Assembly: GCA_937951345.1 (NCBI GenBank)
Contig: CALFCF010000010.1
Location: 1-34,415, forward strand
DNA: 34,415 nucleotides
DNA from: an uncultured Granulosicoccaceae bacterium
GTDB lineage: Bacteria > Pseudomonadota > Gammaproteobacteria > Granulosicoccales > Granulosicoccaceae
Reading direction: 5' to 3'
Shown here: piece after piece, positions 16,072 through 26,003 of the stretch
How positions within the stretch are numbered: the stretch's first letter is position 1
Layout of the letters: each line of letters begins with the position of its first letter
Made by a program: the position numbers and the translations under genes
Notes under the pieces: generated by a model
Told to the model about the DNA's origin: nothing
The model's input: the letters and a program-made list of their open reading frames with translations, nothing else
The model's database searches: none

Positions 16072-17841
16072 ATGCGTTACCAGGACAGGAAACACTCATT
16101 CTCGTTCCCCGAAATCAGCACTAAGCTGAGTAAAGGTTCAACTTCGACGCTCAAAGTGTTCGGACTTTCGCTCCTGACGTCAGCGGTTTTATCAGCGTCA
16201 GTGTCTGCAAGTTCGGTGACATCATCAAACAGCCAGCTCGACAGCTCGCAACCCAGGCTGTTGGCAGCTATGTCGGTTGAACCATCAACGGCGCCTTTCA
16301 CCACACATTCAAGCGTAACCAGAGAAATTGGGTCTCAGACCTCGTCATGGTTTCAAGGTGGTAAATTATCAGAGTCCGGTACACGGCTCTGGAATGCAAT
16401 ACGTAACGCAGACCGTCTCGGTATTGACCCGAATCGTTTGCACTTTGCAGCGCTCGAGAGCAAATTGAGCGCTCAAAAGAATCGCAACGCGCGACAAATT
16501 CTCGAGATCGAACACCTGCTCGATTCATCGTTCACGTTTTTAGTCACCGAAGTGACCGCTGGTCGCGTTTCTCCCAAAGAAGCGCAACGCTACTGGTTTG
16601 ACGACGTTGCAAAACCTGATACCAAACAATTGTTGGATCTGGCGAAAAGCTCACCTGGTGCACTGGGTAACGTACTGGCAGACATAGTTCACAACAATCG
16701 TAACGTCGAGCCTTTGCTTAACAAAATTGCTGAGTACCGTGCTATTGAAGCCGCCGGTGGCTGGCCGACATTAACTGATGGCCCCACAATTGAACCCGGC
16801 GATACCTCCCCGCGCGTTGTTACACTGCGCCAACGCCTGGCTATAACTGGCGATTTAAGCTCACGTTTTATTCGCGGACAGGATGGTACGAATGCAGAAA
16901 TCTACAGCGAAGAGTTGCAGCAGGCCGTTGAACGCTTTCAGTCAAGACATGGACTTCTGGTTGATCGTCTCGTTGGCCGGGGTACGCGCGCAGCACTTAA
17001 TGTGACTGTGACCGAACGTATCGAGCAAATGCAGCTAAATGTTGAACGGCACCGATGGTTGCCAAACCGCTATGCCAGTCGACATATAATTACCAACATA
17101 CCCGACTATAAACTCCGGGTTGTTGAACACGGATCGACCACGCTCGAGATGCCGGTTGTTGTTGGCAAGCCCAAACATCAGACACCGGTTTTTTCCGAAG
17201 ATATGCAGTTTCTGGTCGTTAATCCAACCTGGACTGTGCCGCGCAGTATTGCCAATAAAGAACTGGTACCGAAGGAGCTGAACAATCCGGGATCTCTGCA
17301 AGCATCGGGATTTCATGCACTAGCCGGCGACGGTTCACGCATTCCGATCGACCAGATTCCGCAAAGTGCCTGGCACAAGCCGAAGTTTCCCTACACATTG
17401 CGTCAGGGTGCCAGCAAACGTAATGCGCTTGGCAAGGTAAAGTTCATGATGCCAAACAAATATGCCATTTATCTTCACGATACACCGGCGAAAAAACTAT
17501 TTGCCAAACAACGTCGTGCTTACAGCCACGGCTGCGTACGCCTCGGCGATCCGATGGCGCTGGCCAATCATTTGTTGGGTAGTCAGGGCTGGTCTCAGGA
17601 TCGTATCGACAATTTATTCGCCCAACAAAAAACCAAACGGATAAACCTGGATCAACCGATACCTAATCACATTGTGTATCTGACCAGCTGGGTGAATGAC
17701 GAGGGTACGATCCAGTTCAGAAACGACATCTACAAACTGGATCGCTCACTGAAAATTGCATTGGCCAAAGAGTCGGAACAACGGCAACAGCTTATTAGCA
17801 ACTTCAGCCAGTTCCAACCGGTGCTGGCGTCCAATGAGTAG
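16072..17841 (+). CDS. YcbB/LdtD-family L,D-transpeptidase
   Basis: 589 residues. A long basic N-terminus leads to a hydrophobic segment near 28-47 (LKVFGLSLLTSAVLSASVSA), a signal peptide or anchor. The N-terminal scaffold domain with WFQGGKLSESG follows. A peptidoglycan-binding-1-like region lies around 250-310 (SPRVVTLRQRL … FQSRHGLLVDRLVGRGT). The YkuD catalytic domain carries SHGCVRLGDP with H486 and the nucleophile C488. It would form 3-3 peptide cross-links in the periplasm, independent of penicillin-binding proteins. The ribosome-binding site (AAGAG) is modest. A strong terminator follows 25 bp after the stop, so the gene is probably monocistronic. Confidence 0.92.
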   Translation: MRYQDRKHSFSFPEISTKLSKGSTSTLKVFGLSLLTSAVLSASVSASSVTSSNSQLDSSQPRLLAAMSVEPSTAPFTTHSSVTREIGSQTSSWFQGGKLSESGTRLWNAIRNADRLGIDPNRLHFAALESKLSAQKNRNARQILEIEHLLDSSFTFLVTEVTAGRVSPKEAQRYWFDDVAKPDTKQLLDLAKSSPGALGNVLADIVHNNRNVEPLLNKIAEYRAIEAAGGWPTLTDGPTIEPGDTSPRVVTLRQRLAITGDLSSRFIRGQDGTNAEIYSEELQQAVERFQSRHGLLVDRLVGRGTRAALNVTVTERIEQMQLNVERHRWLPNRYASRHIITNIPDYKLRVVEHGSTTLEMPVVVGKPKHQTPVFSEDMQFLVVNPTWTVPRSIANKELVPKELNNPGSLQASGFHALAGDGSRIPIDQIPQSAWHKPKFPYTLRQGASKRNALGKVKFMMPNKYAIYLHDTPAKKLFAKQRRAYSHGCVRLGDPMALANHLLGSQGWSQDRIDNLFAQQKTKRINLDQPIPNHIVYLTSWVNDEGTIQFRNDIYKLDRSLKIALAKESEQRQQLISNFSQFQPVLASNE

Positions 17842-17866
17842 TTAGCGAAAAAATATTTAGAAGGTT

Positions 17867-17897
17867 AAAAAAATCGGGAGATCTACCCGCTTTTTTT
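17867..17897. terminator. Bidirectional intrinsic terminator between the transpeptidase and DMT genes
   Basis: AAAAAAATCGGG-AGATCTA-CCCGCTTTTTTT forms a stem of CGGG/CCCG extended by seven A-T pairs with one mismatch. There is a T7 tract on both strands. It lies between two convergent genes and should stop both transcripts. Confidence 0.85.
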
Positions 17898-17917
17898 ATT
17901 TGCAGGTTTCAATCTCC

Positions 17918-17945
17918 CGGTTTTAACTTTTCGGTTTTAACTTTT
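17918..17945. repeat. Perfect 14-bp tandem duplication over the DMT stop codon
   Basis: CGGTTTTAACTTTT occurs twice back to back (17918-17931 and 17932-17945). The second copy contains the last codons and stop of the DMT exporter gene, so the first copy is a duplicated tail lying outside the reading frame. Confidence 0.75.
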
Positions 17946-18911
17946 TGAAGCGCGGCGCGTGCTGCGCTCAGCCAAAGCGATTCCGCCAAATACTGCTACC
18001 AGCCCGGCAGCATGATACCAATGGAAAGCCTCGCTCAGAATCAGTACAGCGAGTAGCGCACCAAAAATTGGCACAAGGTTTATAAACTGTCCGGCGCGAT
18101 TTGCCCCGATAAGCTCCACCCCCCGGGCAAAGCACAACTGTGCAAGCACTGACGGAAAGAGTACTACGTAAATCAGAATGGCGATGTCGGATCCACCAAC
18201 TACAGGGAACCCTTGTCTTGACGACTCGAAAAAGCTGAACGGGATTGAGACGAGAAATGCACTGACAGACAACGCAAATATAAAGCTATGCCAGCTGATA
18301 GCCGGCTTCCAGCGTAAACCAACTGAGTACGCTGCATACAGTAAACACGATCCGATCATGATGACATCACCGCGATTTATCCCGGTTTCCAATAGTGCAA
18401 ACGGATCACCACGGGTTGCGGTTAACACCACCCCCGTAACGGCAAGACACAAACCGAGTATTTGTTGCCACAACACGCGCTGGCGCAAAAGAATGAAGTT
18501 GAAAAACAAGATTGCCATCGGCATCGACGCCTGCTCGACACTGACATTGATAGCTGAGGTGTAGTTCAATGCCAGGTACATACCCATATTGAACATACCG
18601 AGGCCGAGGCCACCCAGAGCAAACAATACCGGTGCTGATGATATGAGAACTTTGCGCTCCTGCCATACCTGTTTGTAAACAAACGGCAGTAACACCAGCA
18701 CTACCAGTGCCCAACGGATACTGGTGAACGTAAACGGGAACCAGTTATCAGCAGCCATACGACCCGCTACCGCATTACCGCCCCAGGATAATGGAGCGAT
18801 CGTGAGCAAAAGATAGGGTGAATTAAACAGCGTTTTTATCAAAACTCTATCGTCCGCGGCGGGTATCGTTACACGACCCACCGCACATTCGAAAAACCTG
18901 TCAGTTGGCAA
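17937..18911 (-). CDS. EamA/DMT-family transporter
   Basis: Up to 324 residues with about ten hydrophobic segments in two EamA repeats (first around [18 protein letters not shown], second around [18 protein letters not shown]), the layout of drug/metabolite exporters such as RhaT/YdcZ relatives. Substrate is unknown; amino-acid or small-metabolite efflux is typical of the family. The longest form uses TTG at 18911 and overlaps the leuS stop by 11 bp, which suggests coupling. Another TTG at 18842 would start just before the first membrane segment and is equally possible. There is no clear ribosome-binding site for either. The gene is in an operon-like position behind leuS, where many relatives carry lptE. 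Confidence 0.87.
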   Translation of the reverse strand: MPTDRFFECAVGRVTIPAADDRVLIKTLFNSPYLLLTIAPLSWGGNAVAGRMAADNWFPFTFTSIRWALVVLVLLPFVYKQVWQERKVLISSAPVLFALGGLGLGMFNMGMYLALNYTSAINVSVEQASMPMAILFFNFILLRQRVLWQQILGLCLAVTGVVLTATRGDPFALLETGINRGDVIMIGSCLLYAAYSVGLRWKPAISWHSFIFALSVSAFLVSIPFSFFESSRQGFPVVGGSDIAILIYVVLFPSVLAQLCFARGVELIGANRAGQFINLVPIFGALLAVLILSEAFHWYHAAGLVAVFGGIALAERSTRRASKS

Positions 18912-21516
18912 CTATATTGACCAGTTTTCCGGGAACAACAATGATTTTTCGTACCGTTTTGCCATCGGTATGACGCACGACATTTTCATCGGCGAGCGCA
19001 ATTTTCTCGATACCTGGATTATCGAGATCTGCAGCAACAGTAATTTGCGAACGTAACTTGCCATTGACCTGAACGGCCAGCTCTAACGCATCACGCTTGA
19101 GTGCAGATTCGTCTGCCTCTGGCCAGCTGTGGTTCATTAATAAATCACTGTGGCCGAGTTTTTCCCATAGCGTTTGAGTCACATGCGGCGTGATCGGTGA
19201 GAGAAGCAGGATGATGTGCTGCAGAGCCTCAAGGCGAACAACACGATCATTGTCATCATGGCTCTCAAATCGAGAAGTCTCATTGAACAATTCCATGATT
19301 GCAGCGATTGCCGTATTGAAGGTAAACCGCCGATCAATATCGTCAGACACCTTGGCAACTGTCTCGTGGGTCTTACGGCGAAGTGATCGCTGTTTATCTG
19401 TTAAATCAAGTGCAGCCGGGTTAGCAGCATCCTTCAAAGGATTCGACGACTGTTCAGTTGCGATATCATTGGCAAGTCGCCACAGGCGTTTGATAAAGCG
19501 ATGCATACCCTCAACACCACCCTCTTTCCACTCGAGCGACTGGTGCGGCGGCGTATCACTCATAGAAAACAACCTGACGGTATCTGCCCCGTATCGATCA
19601 ATCATCTCCTGCGGATCAACACCGTTATTTTTAGACTTGGACATTTTCTCGATACGCCCGACGATGACCGGTTGCCCGTCTGAGCGCAAGGTAGCGCCTT
19701 TTATCTTGCCCCGGTCATCCAGTTCGATATCCACATCTGCCGGACCGAACCAGGACTTCTGTCCGTCTTTCTCACGATAGAAGGTCTCGGCGACCACCAT
19801 GCCCTGCGTCAGCAAACGGGTGAAGGGCTCGTCATCCTCCACCAAGCCTGTGTCACGCATCAGCTTGTAGAAAAAGCGTGCGTACAACAGATGCAATACA
19901 GCGTGCTCGATACCACCGATGTATTGATCAACCGGCATCCAATAGCGTGCACGATCATCCACCATCGCGTCAGCATCCGGGCAACAATATCGCGCGAAAT
20001 ACCAACTCGACTCGAAAAAGGTGTCAAACGTATCCGTCTCGCGGGTTCCGGGTTCGTTGGTGCCAGGTACGGTCGTCTCATAAAACGACGGATCTTCCTT
20101 AATGGGTGATTTGACTCCGCTAAACGCGATGTTCTCGGGTAAACGCACCGGCAAATCTTCTTCCGGTACGGTGTGCACATTCCCTTCTGCATCATAGATA
20201 ACGGGAATGGGACAACCCCAATAACGCTGACGTGATACACCCCAGTCACGAAGGCGGTAATTGACCTTTCGTTGGCCGTTGGCGTTGTCTACGAGATGGT
20301 TGGCGGTTGCTTCAAAACAGGCTTTGAAATCGAGTCCGTCAAATTCACCGGAGTTGACTGAAACCGTATTGTCTTTAGCCACAAACGCACCGGCGTTGAG
20401 ATCCACTGAAGCAACAGAGGCGTCAGTCGAATCCACCACTTTAATAATTGGCAAATCATATTTACCGGCGAACTCCCAATCGCGTTGATCATGTCCGGGC
20501 ACCGCCATCACGGCGCCGGTACCATAGCTCATTAGTACGAAGTTACCGACCCAGACCGGGATCTCCTGATTATTGATAGGATTGATAGCCTGAATGCCAA
20601 GCGGCATACCGAGCTTTTCCATTTTCTCTAACTGCGCTTCCGACGAACCGGTCTTGCCGCATTCGTCAAGAAAAGCAGCGAGCTCTGGATTTCCCGTAGC
20701 AGCCTGTCGCGCCAGCGGGTGCTCGGCAGCAACGGCCATGTAGGTAACACCAGCAACCGTGTCCGGACGTGTGGTATAAACACGTATCACATCGTCAGAA
20801 CCGGACAACTTAAAATCAAATTCAACGCCTTCGGATCGCCCGATCCAGTTACGTTGCATGGTTCGTACAGCATCAGGCCAGCCCTCCAGACGATCAATCT
20901 CTTCGAGCAACTCGTCTGCATAAGCCGTAATTTTCAGGAACCACTGCGGGATCTCGCGTCGTTCAACCAGTGCGCCCGAACGCCAACCACGACCTTCTGC
21001 GTCAACCTGTTCATTCGCTAGAACCGTCTGTTCAACCGGATCCCAGTTCACAATAGCAAGCTTCTTGTACGCCAGGCCTTTTTCAACTAATCGTGTGAAA
21101 AACCATTGCTCCCAACGGTAGTAATCCGGACTGCAAGTGGCTACTTCACGCTCCCAGTCATAAGCGAAACCCAGACTCATCAACTGCTTTTTCATGTAGC
21201 TGATGTTCTCGTAGGTCCATGCGGCCGGTGGCATATTGTTTTCAATTGCTGCATTTTCAGCCGGTAGCCCGAACGCGTCCCACCCCATCGGTTGAAGAAC
21301 ATTAAAACCCTTCATGCGTTTGAAGCGTGACACCACATCACCAATGGTGTAGTTGCGTACATGCCCCATGTGAAGCTTGCCGCTGGGATAGGGCAACATA
21401 CACAGGCAATAATATTTCGGAAGATCAGTATCTTCGATTACACGAAATGCATTGCCCTCATCCCAGAGGGATCTGACATCAGATTCGATTTGATGGAAGT
21501 CGTAGTTGTCCTGCAT
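18901..21516 (-). CDS. leuS: Leucyl-tRNA synthetase
   Basis: 871 residues, normal length. The class I motifs HMGH (49-52, in [18 protein letters not shown]) and KMSKS (624-628) are intact. The CP1 editing insertion is present (for example the [14 protein letters not shown] region). The LeuRS-specific C-terminal domain ends near [15 protein letters not shown]. It attaches leucine to tRNA-Leu and hydrolyses mischarged products. The DMT gene overlaps its stop. The usual downstream partners lptE and holA are not adjacent. Confidence 0.97.
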   Translation of the reverse strand: MQDNYDFHQIESDVRSLWDEGNAFRVIEDTDLPKYYCLCMLPYPSGKLHMGHVRNYTIGDVVSRFKRMKGFNVLQPMGWDAFGLPAENAAIENNMPPAAWTYENISYMKKQLMSLGFAYDWEREVATCSPDYYRWEQWFFTRLVEKGLAYKKLAIVNWDPVEQTVLANEQVDAEGRGWRSGALVERREIPQWFLKITAYADELLEEIDRLEGWPDAVRTMQRNWIGRSEGVEFDFKLSGSDDVIRVYTTRPDTVAGVTYMAVAAEHPLARQAATGNPELAAFLDECGKTGSSEAQLEKMEKLGMPLGIQAINPINNQEIPVWVGNFVLMSYGTGAVMAVPGHDQRDWEFAGKYDLPIIKVVDSTDASVASVDLNAGAFVAKDNTVSVNSGEFDGLDFKACFEATANHLVDNANGQRKVNYRLRDWGVSRQRYWGCPIPVIYDAEGNVHTVPEEDLPVRLPENIAFSGVKSPIKEDPSFYETTVPGTNEPGTRETDTFDTFFESSWYFARYCCPDADAMVDDRARYWMPVDQYIGGIEHAVLHLLYARFFYKLMRDTGLVEDDEPFTRLLTQGMVVAETFYREKDGQKSWFGPADVDIELDDRGKIKGATLRSDGQPVIVGRIEKMSKSKNNGVDPQEMIDRYGADTVRLFSMSDTPPHQSLEWKEGGVEGMHRFIKRLWRLANDIATEQSSNPLKDAANPAALDLTDKQRSLRRKTHETVAKVSDDIDRRFTFNTAIAAIMELFNETSRFESHDDNDRVVRLEALQHIILLLSPITPHVTQTLWEKLGHSDLLMNHSWPEADESALKRDALELAVQVNGKLRSQITVAADLDNPGIEKIALADENVVRHTDGKTVRKIIVVPGKLVNIVAN

Positions 21517-21754
21517 AGTCGATGAACAGCTTTCCGGATTTTTAAACTTGTCTGGGATTGGAAATTAATCCAATTTAATTTCACAAAGCGAGTAGTACCG
21601 CTACGGGGTCACCCGCAATCAGATTCAAACGTCTAACGCTCACAGGCAGGGACCGGTAAGCGCACGATAGCCACCGCTGATGATAGCGTACCTACACGTG
21701 CCCGCGGTATCCGATTTACCATTGCTTTTAAAAAACAGGGGCCGACTGGTCGAG

Positions 21755-23509
21755 TTAGTGACGACTGTTTCTGAATAGCGTATCCAGTACAGCATATGAC
21801 CGGTTGCCTAGTGTGCCGTTCAGATCCGCATCAACAGAATTGGTAATGAAAAAGCTGGTATCCAGATCAATGCCGATGCAGCCCAGATGCACAGCCGAGC
21901 GCTGATCGATTTGTGTGGCCACTGAGATCAGATGGTCCAGTAGGAAGCCGTCACCGTTGGCATTGGCAGTCGCGGCCTCCATCGGTGATCCATCGGAAAT
22001 CATGACAAGGTAACGCCGGCTCTCACTGCGAGCCATCAGGCGTTGCCACGCCCAAATTAAAGCTTCTCCGTCTATGCCTTCACGGTAGTGCAGTGTTTTA
22101 AGCAGCGCCGCAATACCTAAACGGCTGGAACGCCAGGTCGACTCAGCGGACTTGTACACAATATGCTGGGACTCCGCCAACCGACCCGGAGTATCCGGAC
22201 TGCCGGCAGCTCGCCACTGTTGCAACAACCTGCCGCCATTCCAGCTTGCAGTCGTGAAACCAAGAATTTCCGAGCGCACACCGGCGAGTTCCAGTGCGCG
22301 TGCAAAGGTATCCACCAATACTGCCACAGCTTCGAAACGCTGCGATTTCATCGAACCACTGTTGTCGATCAGAAAAGAGACAACTACATCAGATTCGGGC
22401 ACCTCACGGTGCTGGTAAAACACCTGGCGGTAAGCAGGATTGGCAACCAGCTGTGACAACCGGCGTGCGTCCAGCCAACCTTCTTCTTGCCCGAAAAACC
22501 AGTCAGAAGGCTCGAGAGAGGCAAATAGTTTCTGCAGGTGCAGAGCAAGCCGGTTGATGCTGACAGCCTGCGAGGCAACCAGCTTATCCAGCTGTTGCCG
22601 CACGGCTCGCAACTGAACGTCGCGGTACATGTCTTCAGCAGTCACCTCACTATCAAACTCGCGACTGAACACATGGTAGCCACCAGCGGTTTCGAGCGTT
22701 TCATTACGTACAGCCCCGCCAACCTGCTGAGCCGGAACAACGGTTGAGTTGTCCTGGTCCTTGTCCTCGGGTGGATCCCAGTCTGGTGGTAACGCGACGA
22801 TGCGTCGCTCGCCCGACCCCTGTGAGCGCCCGCTAACGCTTTCATCATCAACCAAGGTGTTGAGAGTATTTGCGATTTCTATGGCATGAATCGCGTAAAG
22901 CGCTTGATCGTGTTTTGTTTTCGGTAATTGATAAAAAGGTTTGCCGATCAACGGTCCGATATTCGCACGCGTAGCTTCGATAATCGCAGCAACGTCTTCA
23001 TTGTCGACGTTACGCACGAGTCTGGCACGTACCATGTGGATTAATGTGTATAACAAGACACCTAGTTCGGATTCCACGAAGCCATTGGCGCGCGAGCAAC
23101 TGCACCATTCGTCAAATGCATGGTCGACGTTATTTCTCACACCACCGAGCGAAGACGCAGCTAGAGATTCACAACGTAATTGTTCGAGAATATCGAAAAT
23201 AATGCGCGCAAACGGCTCATTCGGTTGCAATTCCTGATGTAATTCGCTGCTGCTATGATAGAGCCTTAACGCGAGCGAATCGGCAACACCACGTACGACT
23301 GGTAATGCTGCATGCTGAACATCGGTTACAAGATACGGGCTGGCAAAACGAAGCGGTTCAGCACCCAGTAAAAGACGGTTGCTCTTGTATTCAGCTAAAA
23401 CACTACCGGAAAGCGCCCGCAAACTGGCAGCAGTGTGTCGCTCGAGACGTCTGACACGGGCACGTCTCTCGCGAACAATGTCCTCGCTCTCTGTCTGAAC
23501 CGGCAACAT
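21755..23509 (-). CDS. CobT-like VWA-domain protein
   Basis: 584 residues resembling the CobT subunit of the aerobic cobaltochelatase. An N-terminal helical region precedes an acidic, low-complexity linker around PPDWDPPEDKDQDNS. The segment AEDMYRDVQLRAVRQQLDKL is typical of CobT. A VWA domain at the C-terminus has an intact MIDAS motif, DNSGSM (382-387). In CobNST, CobT and CobS form a chaperone-like complex that drives cobalt insertion by CobN. It follows the cobS-like gene after 18 nt on the same strand. No cobN or other cobalamin gene is in the window, so the client may be different. Confidence 0.85.
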   Translation of the reverse strand: MLPVQTESEDIVRERRARVRRLERHTAASLRALSGSVLAEYKSNRLLLGAEPLRFASPYLVTDVQHAALPVVRGVADSLALRLYHSSSELHQELQPNEPFARIIFDILEQLRCESLAASSLGGVRNNVDHAFDEWCSCSRANGFVESELGVLLYTLIHMVRARLVRNVDNEDVAAIIEATRANIGPLIGKPFYQLPKTKHDQALYAIHAIEIANTLNTLVDDESVSGRSQGSGERRIVALPPDWDPPEDKDQDNSTVVPAQQVGGAVRNETLETAGGYHVFSREFDSEVTAEDMYRDVQLRAVRQQLDKLVASQAVSINRLALHLQKLFASLEPSDWFFGQEEGWLDARRLSQLVANPAYRQVFYQHREVPESDVVVSFLIDNSGSMKSQRFEAVAVLVDTFARALELAGVRSEILGFTTASWNGGRLLQQWRAAGSPDTPGRLAESQHIVYKSAESTWRSSRLGIAALLKTLHYREGIDGEALIWAWQRLMARSESRRYLVMISDGSPMEAATANANGDGFLLDHLISVATQIDQRSAVHLGCIGIDLDTSFFITNSVDADLNGTLGNRSYAVLDTLFRNSRH

Positions 23510-23527
23510 GTGTCAAGAATAAAAAAA

Positions 23528-24538
23528 CTAGGATGGCTTGTGCATAGTATCTGACAAGTCTGTCGACTCATCATGCATGATTGACTCTTTAAGCTCCCGG
23601 TCAAAGGCACGCTGGAAATATTCGGCAACGATCGATCGTTCTGCGGCATCACATTTATTCAAGAACGTCAGCCGGAACGCCACATCAACATCGTTAAAGA
23701 TCTGGTAATTTTCCGCCCAATGAATCGATGTTCGTGGAGACATCATTGTAGAAATATCACCAGCACGAAATCCGCTGCGTGTCATTTGAGCCACTTTGAC
23801 CATGGATTCGACGGTCATGCTACCGTTACTCAATGAAGCAAGTTCGGGTACCCGACCCAGTACGATTGCGCACTCTTCCTTTGTGGATAAATAATCCAGA
23901 CGTGCAACGATGTTCCATCGATCAATCTGTGCCTGATTAAGCAGTTGCGTACCGTGGTAGAGCCCTTCCAGGTTACCCAGACCGATGGTATTGGAGGTTG
24001 CGAACAATCGGAACCAGGGGTGCGGGGTTAGCACCCGGTTTTGATCAAGCAGGGTGAACTTACCGTCCTGCTCGAGGATGCGCTGGATCACGAACATCAC
24101 ATCAGGCCTGCCGGCATCAAACTCATCAAACACCAACGCAACCGGTCGTTGCAGCGACCAGGGCAAAATGCCTTCCCGAAACTCAGTTACTTGTTGACCG
24201 TCCTGTAAGGCAATAGCATCACGACCCACTAAATCAAGACGCGTAATATGACCATCCAGATTGACCCGAACGGTAGGCCAATTCAGACGCGCAGCCACCT
24301 GTTCGATATGTGTGGATTTACCGGTACCATGATAGCCCTGAACCAGTACTCTGCGGTTGTGCAAAAAGCCACTTAAAATCGCAAGAGTCACGTCAGGGTC
24401 GAACCGGTATGCCGGGTCAACTGCCGGCACATGTTCGTCACGCTCTTCAAATGCCGGTACTTTAAAACTTGCATCTATGCCGAAAACTTCGCGCGCATCA
24501 ACTGTCGATTGCGGTTGTTGATCGATCAAATCTGTCAT
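23528..24538 (-). CDS. CobS-like MoxR-type AAA+ ATPase
   Basis: 336 residues, close to CobS in length. The N-terminal region ([15 protein letters not shown]) is typical of CobS. Walker [10 protein letters not shown] (68-76), Walker B LVFDEFD (135-141) and the sensor 1 Asn in FATSNT (N183) are intact. The stretch [15 protein letters not shown] fits the AAA+ arginine-finger/sensor-2 region. It would form a hexameric ring that remodels a target with the CobT-like partner. The gene starts with ATG and has no good ribosome-binding site. A 6-bp hairpin lies about 30 bp upstream. Calling it cobS outright would imply cobalamin synthesis that the window does not support. Confidence 0.87.
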   Translation of the reverse strand: MTDLIDQQPQSTVDAREVFGIDASFKVPAFEERDEHVPAVDPAYRFDPDVTLAILSGFLHNRRVLVQGYHGTGKSTHIEQVAARLNWPTVRVNLDGHITRLDLVGRDAIALQDGQQVTEFREGILPWSLQRPVALVFDEFDAGRPDVMFVIQRILEQDGKFTLLDQNRVLTPHPWFRLFATSNTIGLGNLEGLYHGTQLLNQAQIDRWNIVARLDYLSTKEECAIVLGRVPELASLSNGSMTVESMVKVAQMTRSGFRAGDISTMMSPRTSIHWAENYQIFNDVDVAFRLTFLNKCDAAERSIVAEYFQRAFDRELKESIMHDESTDLSDTMHKPS

Positions 24539-24567
24539 AGCGATATACTAGTAAGTATTATTTGTGG

Positions 24568-24583
24568 TGTGGGTGCTCCCACA
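24568..24583 (-). other. Perfect hairpin and short tandem repeats upstream of the cobS-like gene
   Basis: TGTGGG-TGCT-CCCACA is a perfect 6-bp stem with a 4-nt loop, about 30 bp before the cobS-like ATG. Next to it are two tandem duplications: CAGATTCCG twice (24582-24599) and a 12-mer of the form TTTGTTGARGC twice (24601-24624, 10 of 12 identical). No T-tract follows, so it is not a typical terminator. No cobalamin-riboswitch B12 box is visible. Confidence 0.4.
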
Positions 24584-24690
24584 GATTCCGCAGATTCCGC
24601 ATTTGTTGAGGCTTTTGTTGAAGCTTGTGCAAAGACAACGCCACTACAATAACCACATAGCGGCAAAACCCATTCGCAAAGCCCGGCCAC

Positions 24691-24838
24691 CTAGGGAACC
24701 TCTGATTTATTAGGCGAGGCAGGCAGGGCAAGGCGAAATTTGGCGAAAAAGCGCAGTGTATATGCGAATACATGAGCATTTTGAGCCGAATTTCAACGCA
24801 GCTCTGGCAACGCAGGCGATAAATCAGAGGTTCCCTAG
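24691..24838. mobile_element. 140-bp MITE-like element flanked by CTAG
   Basis: A 16-bp perfect terminal inverted repeat, GGAACCTCTGATTTAT, bounds 24695-24834. CTAG lies on both outer sides, as a 4-bp target duplication would. Inside the termini the two arms still match in part (GAAATT, GGC, AAAA, GC blocks), so the whole element can fold into a long imperfect hairpin. It has no coding capacity. A CTAG target fits the YTAR sites used by IS5-group elements, so it may be moved by a transposase located elsewhere. No second copy is in the window. Confidence 0.78.
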
Positions 24839-24989
24839 CAAGTATCACACTGGCAGCGCATTGAAAGTCAACCAACCGTCGATGCCGATTGGCACCAGCG
24901 GTACAGAGAACGGAATCACCTAAACTACCTACGACTCCCAGCGTATATTGATCACTGAAATCGAGCATCGAGGCAAAATTACGCGTGTG

Positions 24990-25958
24990 CTAACAGGGAT
25001 TTTGATAGAACAATTCAGCCGTCGAGACAATTCGCTGCGGCGTCAGCAGAAAGTACCCCGCAAATTCGGGTGTATCGGACTGTGCAGTGTCGCCTGTAGG
25101 CGTGTGCTGCGGGGTCGGTTTCTGAGCTACTTGATCTGCTTGCTCACCTTTAACAGGAGATCCGACCAACTGATGCGCCAGCGCGTTGATTTTAGGTCTG
25201 AAGGACACCGTATAACTGCCAACCCGCACAGTACTTTCCAGCTCCTGCGCGTCGCTGTTCTCCAGGGATTTTTGCCCAATGGGTGTAGTTTCCAGCCCGG
25301 GATCTAAATCAAAACTCAATTCGACTTGAGCATCAAGCAGCCCGATCCAGTCTCGCACACGCGGATACACACATTTAAATACGCTTTCCTTGACACTGAA
25401 TATCACACAGGCAGCCAGACTCGAGATATCGTGCGACTGCGAATCAGATTTTGAAACTCGGCCCTCCAGTATCCCGGTGATAAAAGAACTTTCATCCAGC
25501 ACCCTAACAGCGTTTGCAATTTCGTCGCGAGTCGCGATCAATCTACTCACAGAAGTCATTCTTTCCATCGCATCGAGATCGATCAAATCCAGACCGACAG
25601 AATCACAAAAGGGGTCATTGCTGACCACCGCAATTGCCTGCATGCCATCATGGCTGATACTACCGCACATACCGGCAGGCCATTGAGGATCCCGTTTATT
25701 GCCCACCGCAATATCTTCAATAGTCTCGCGTTGATTGGGTGTTAGCTTAAGTGAAGCTGCAGCCTGTCTGGCGCAGTGGCGTCCGCTTGAGAATTCATGC
25801 TGACGCGATTCCCGCATGCGTGCCGCCGACCTGGATTCACATTCGCCTAGCGTATCAACGTAATCGCCAACCAGACATTCGTGCACGGCGACTTCCGACT
25901 TATACAGATCAGCCAGCGCGCTGCCAGGATCATCTTGGCGGGTGTTGCCTGTAAGCAT
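24990..25958 (-). CDS. EntD/Sfp-type 4'-phosphopantetheinyl transferase
   Basis: 322 residues, longer than EntD (about 210). Family blocks are present in order: RQHEFSSGRHCARQA (52-66), WPAGMCGSISH (93-103), VGLDL with D124 (121-125) and FSVKESVFKC (187-196). The enzyme transfers phosphopantetheine from CoA to carrier-protein serines of NRPS, PKS or fatty-acid systems. The second acidic ligand of the usual DxE is I126, with D127 next to it, and the C-terminus carries an extra 90-odd residues rich in Gln/Pro/Thr. It begins 45 nt downstream of the dioxygenase gene, so the two are probably cotranscribed. No NRPS or PKS gene is in the window. Confidence 0.85.
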   Translation of the reverse strand: MLTGNTRQDDPGSALADLYKSEVAVHECLVGDYVDTLGECESRSAARMRESRQHEFSSGRHCARQAAASLKLTPNQRETIEDIAVGNKRDPQWPAGMCGSISHDGMQAIAVVSNDPFCDSVGLDLIDLDAMERMTSVSRLIATRDEIANAVRVLDESSFITGILEGRVSKSDSQSHDISSLAACVIFSVKESVFKCVYPRVRDWIGLLDAQVELSFDLDPGLETTPIGQKSLENSDAQELESTVRVGSYTVSFRPKINALAHQLVGSPVKGEQADQVAQKPTPQHTPTGDTAQSDTPEFAGYFLLTPQRIVSTAELFYQNPC

Positions 25959-26003
25959 GGACTCAGACCTTCATATTCCCGCACACCGTGCCGTCAACAT
26001 TGT

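Noticed and set aside
23528-24538. MoxR/VWA pair as a ternary defence system
   Set aside because: CobS- and CobT-specific segments are clear and no effector gene is adjacent.
24539-24690. Cobalamin riboswitch before the cobS-like gene
   Set aside because: No B12 box or conserved core could be found; only a short hairpin and tandem repeats.
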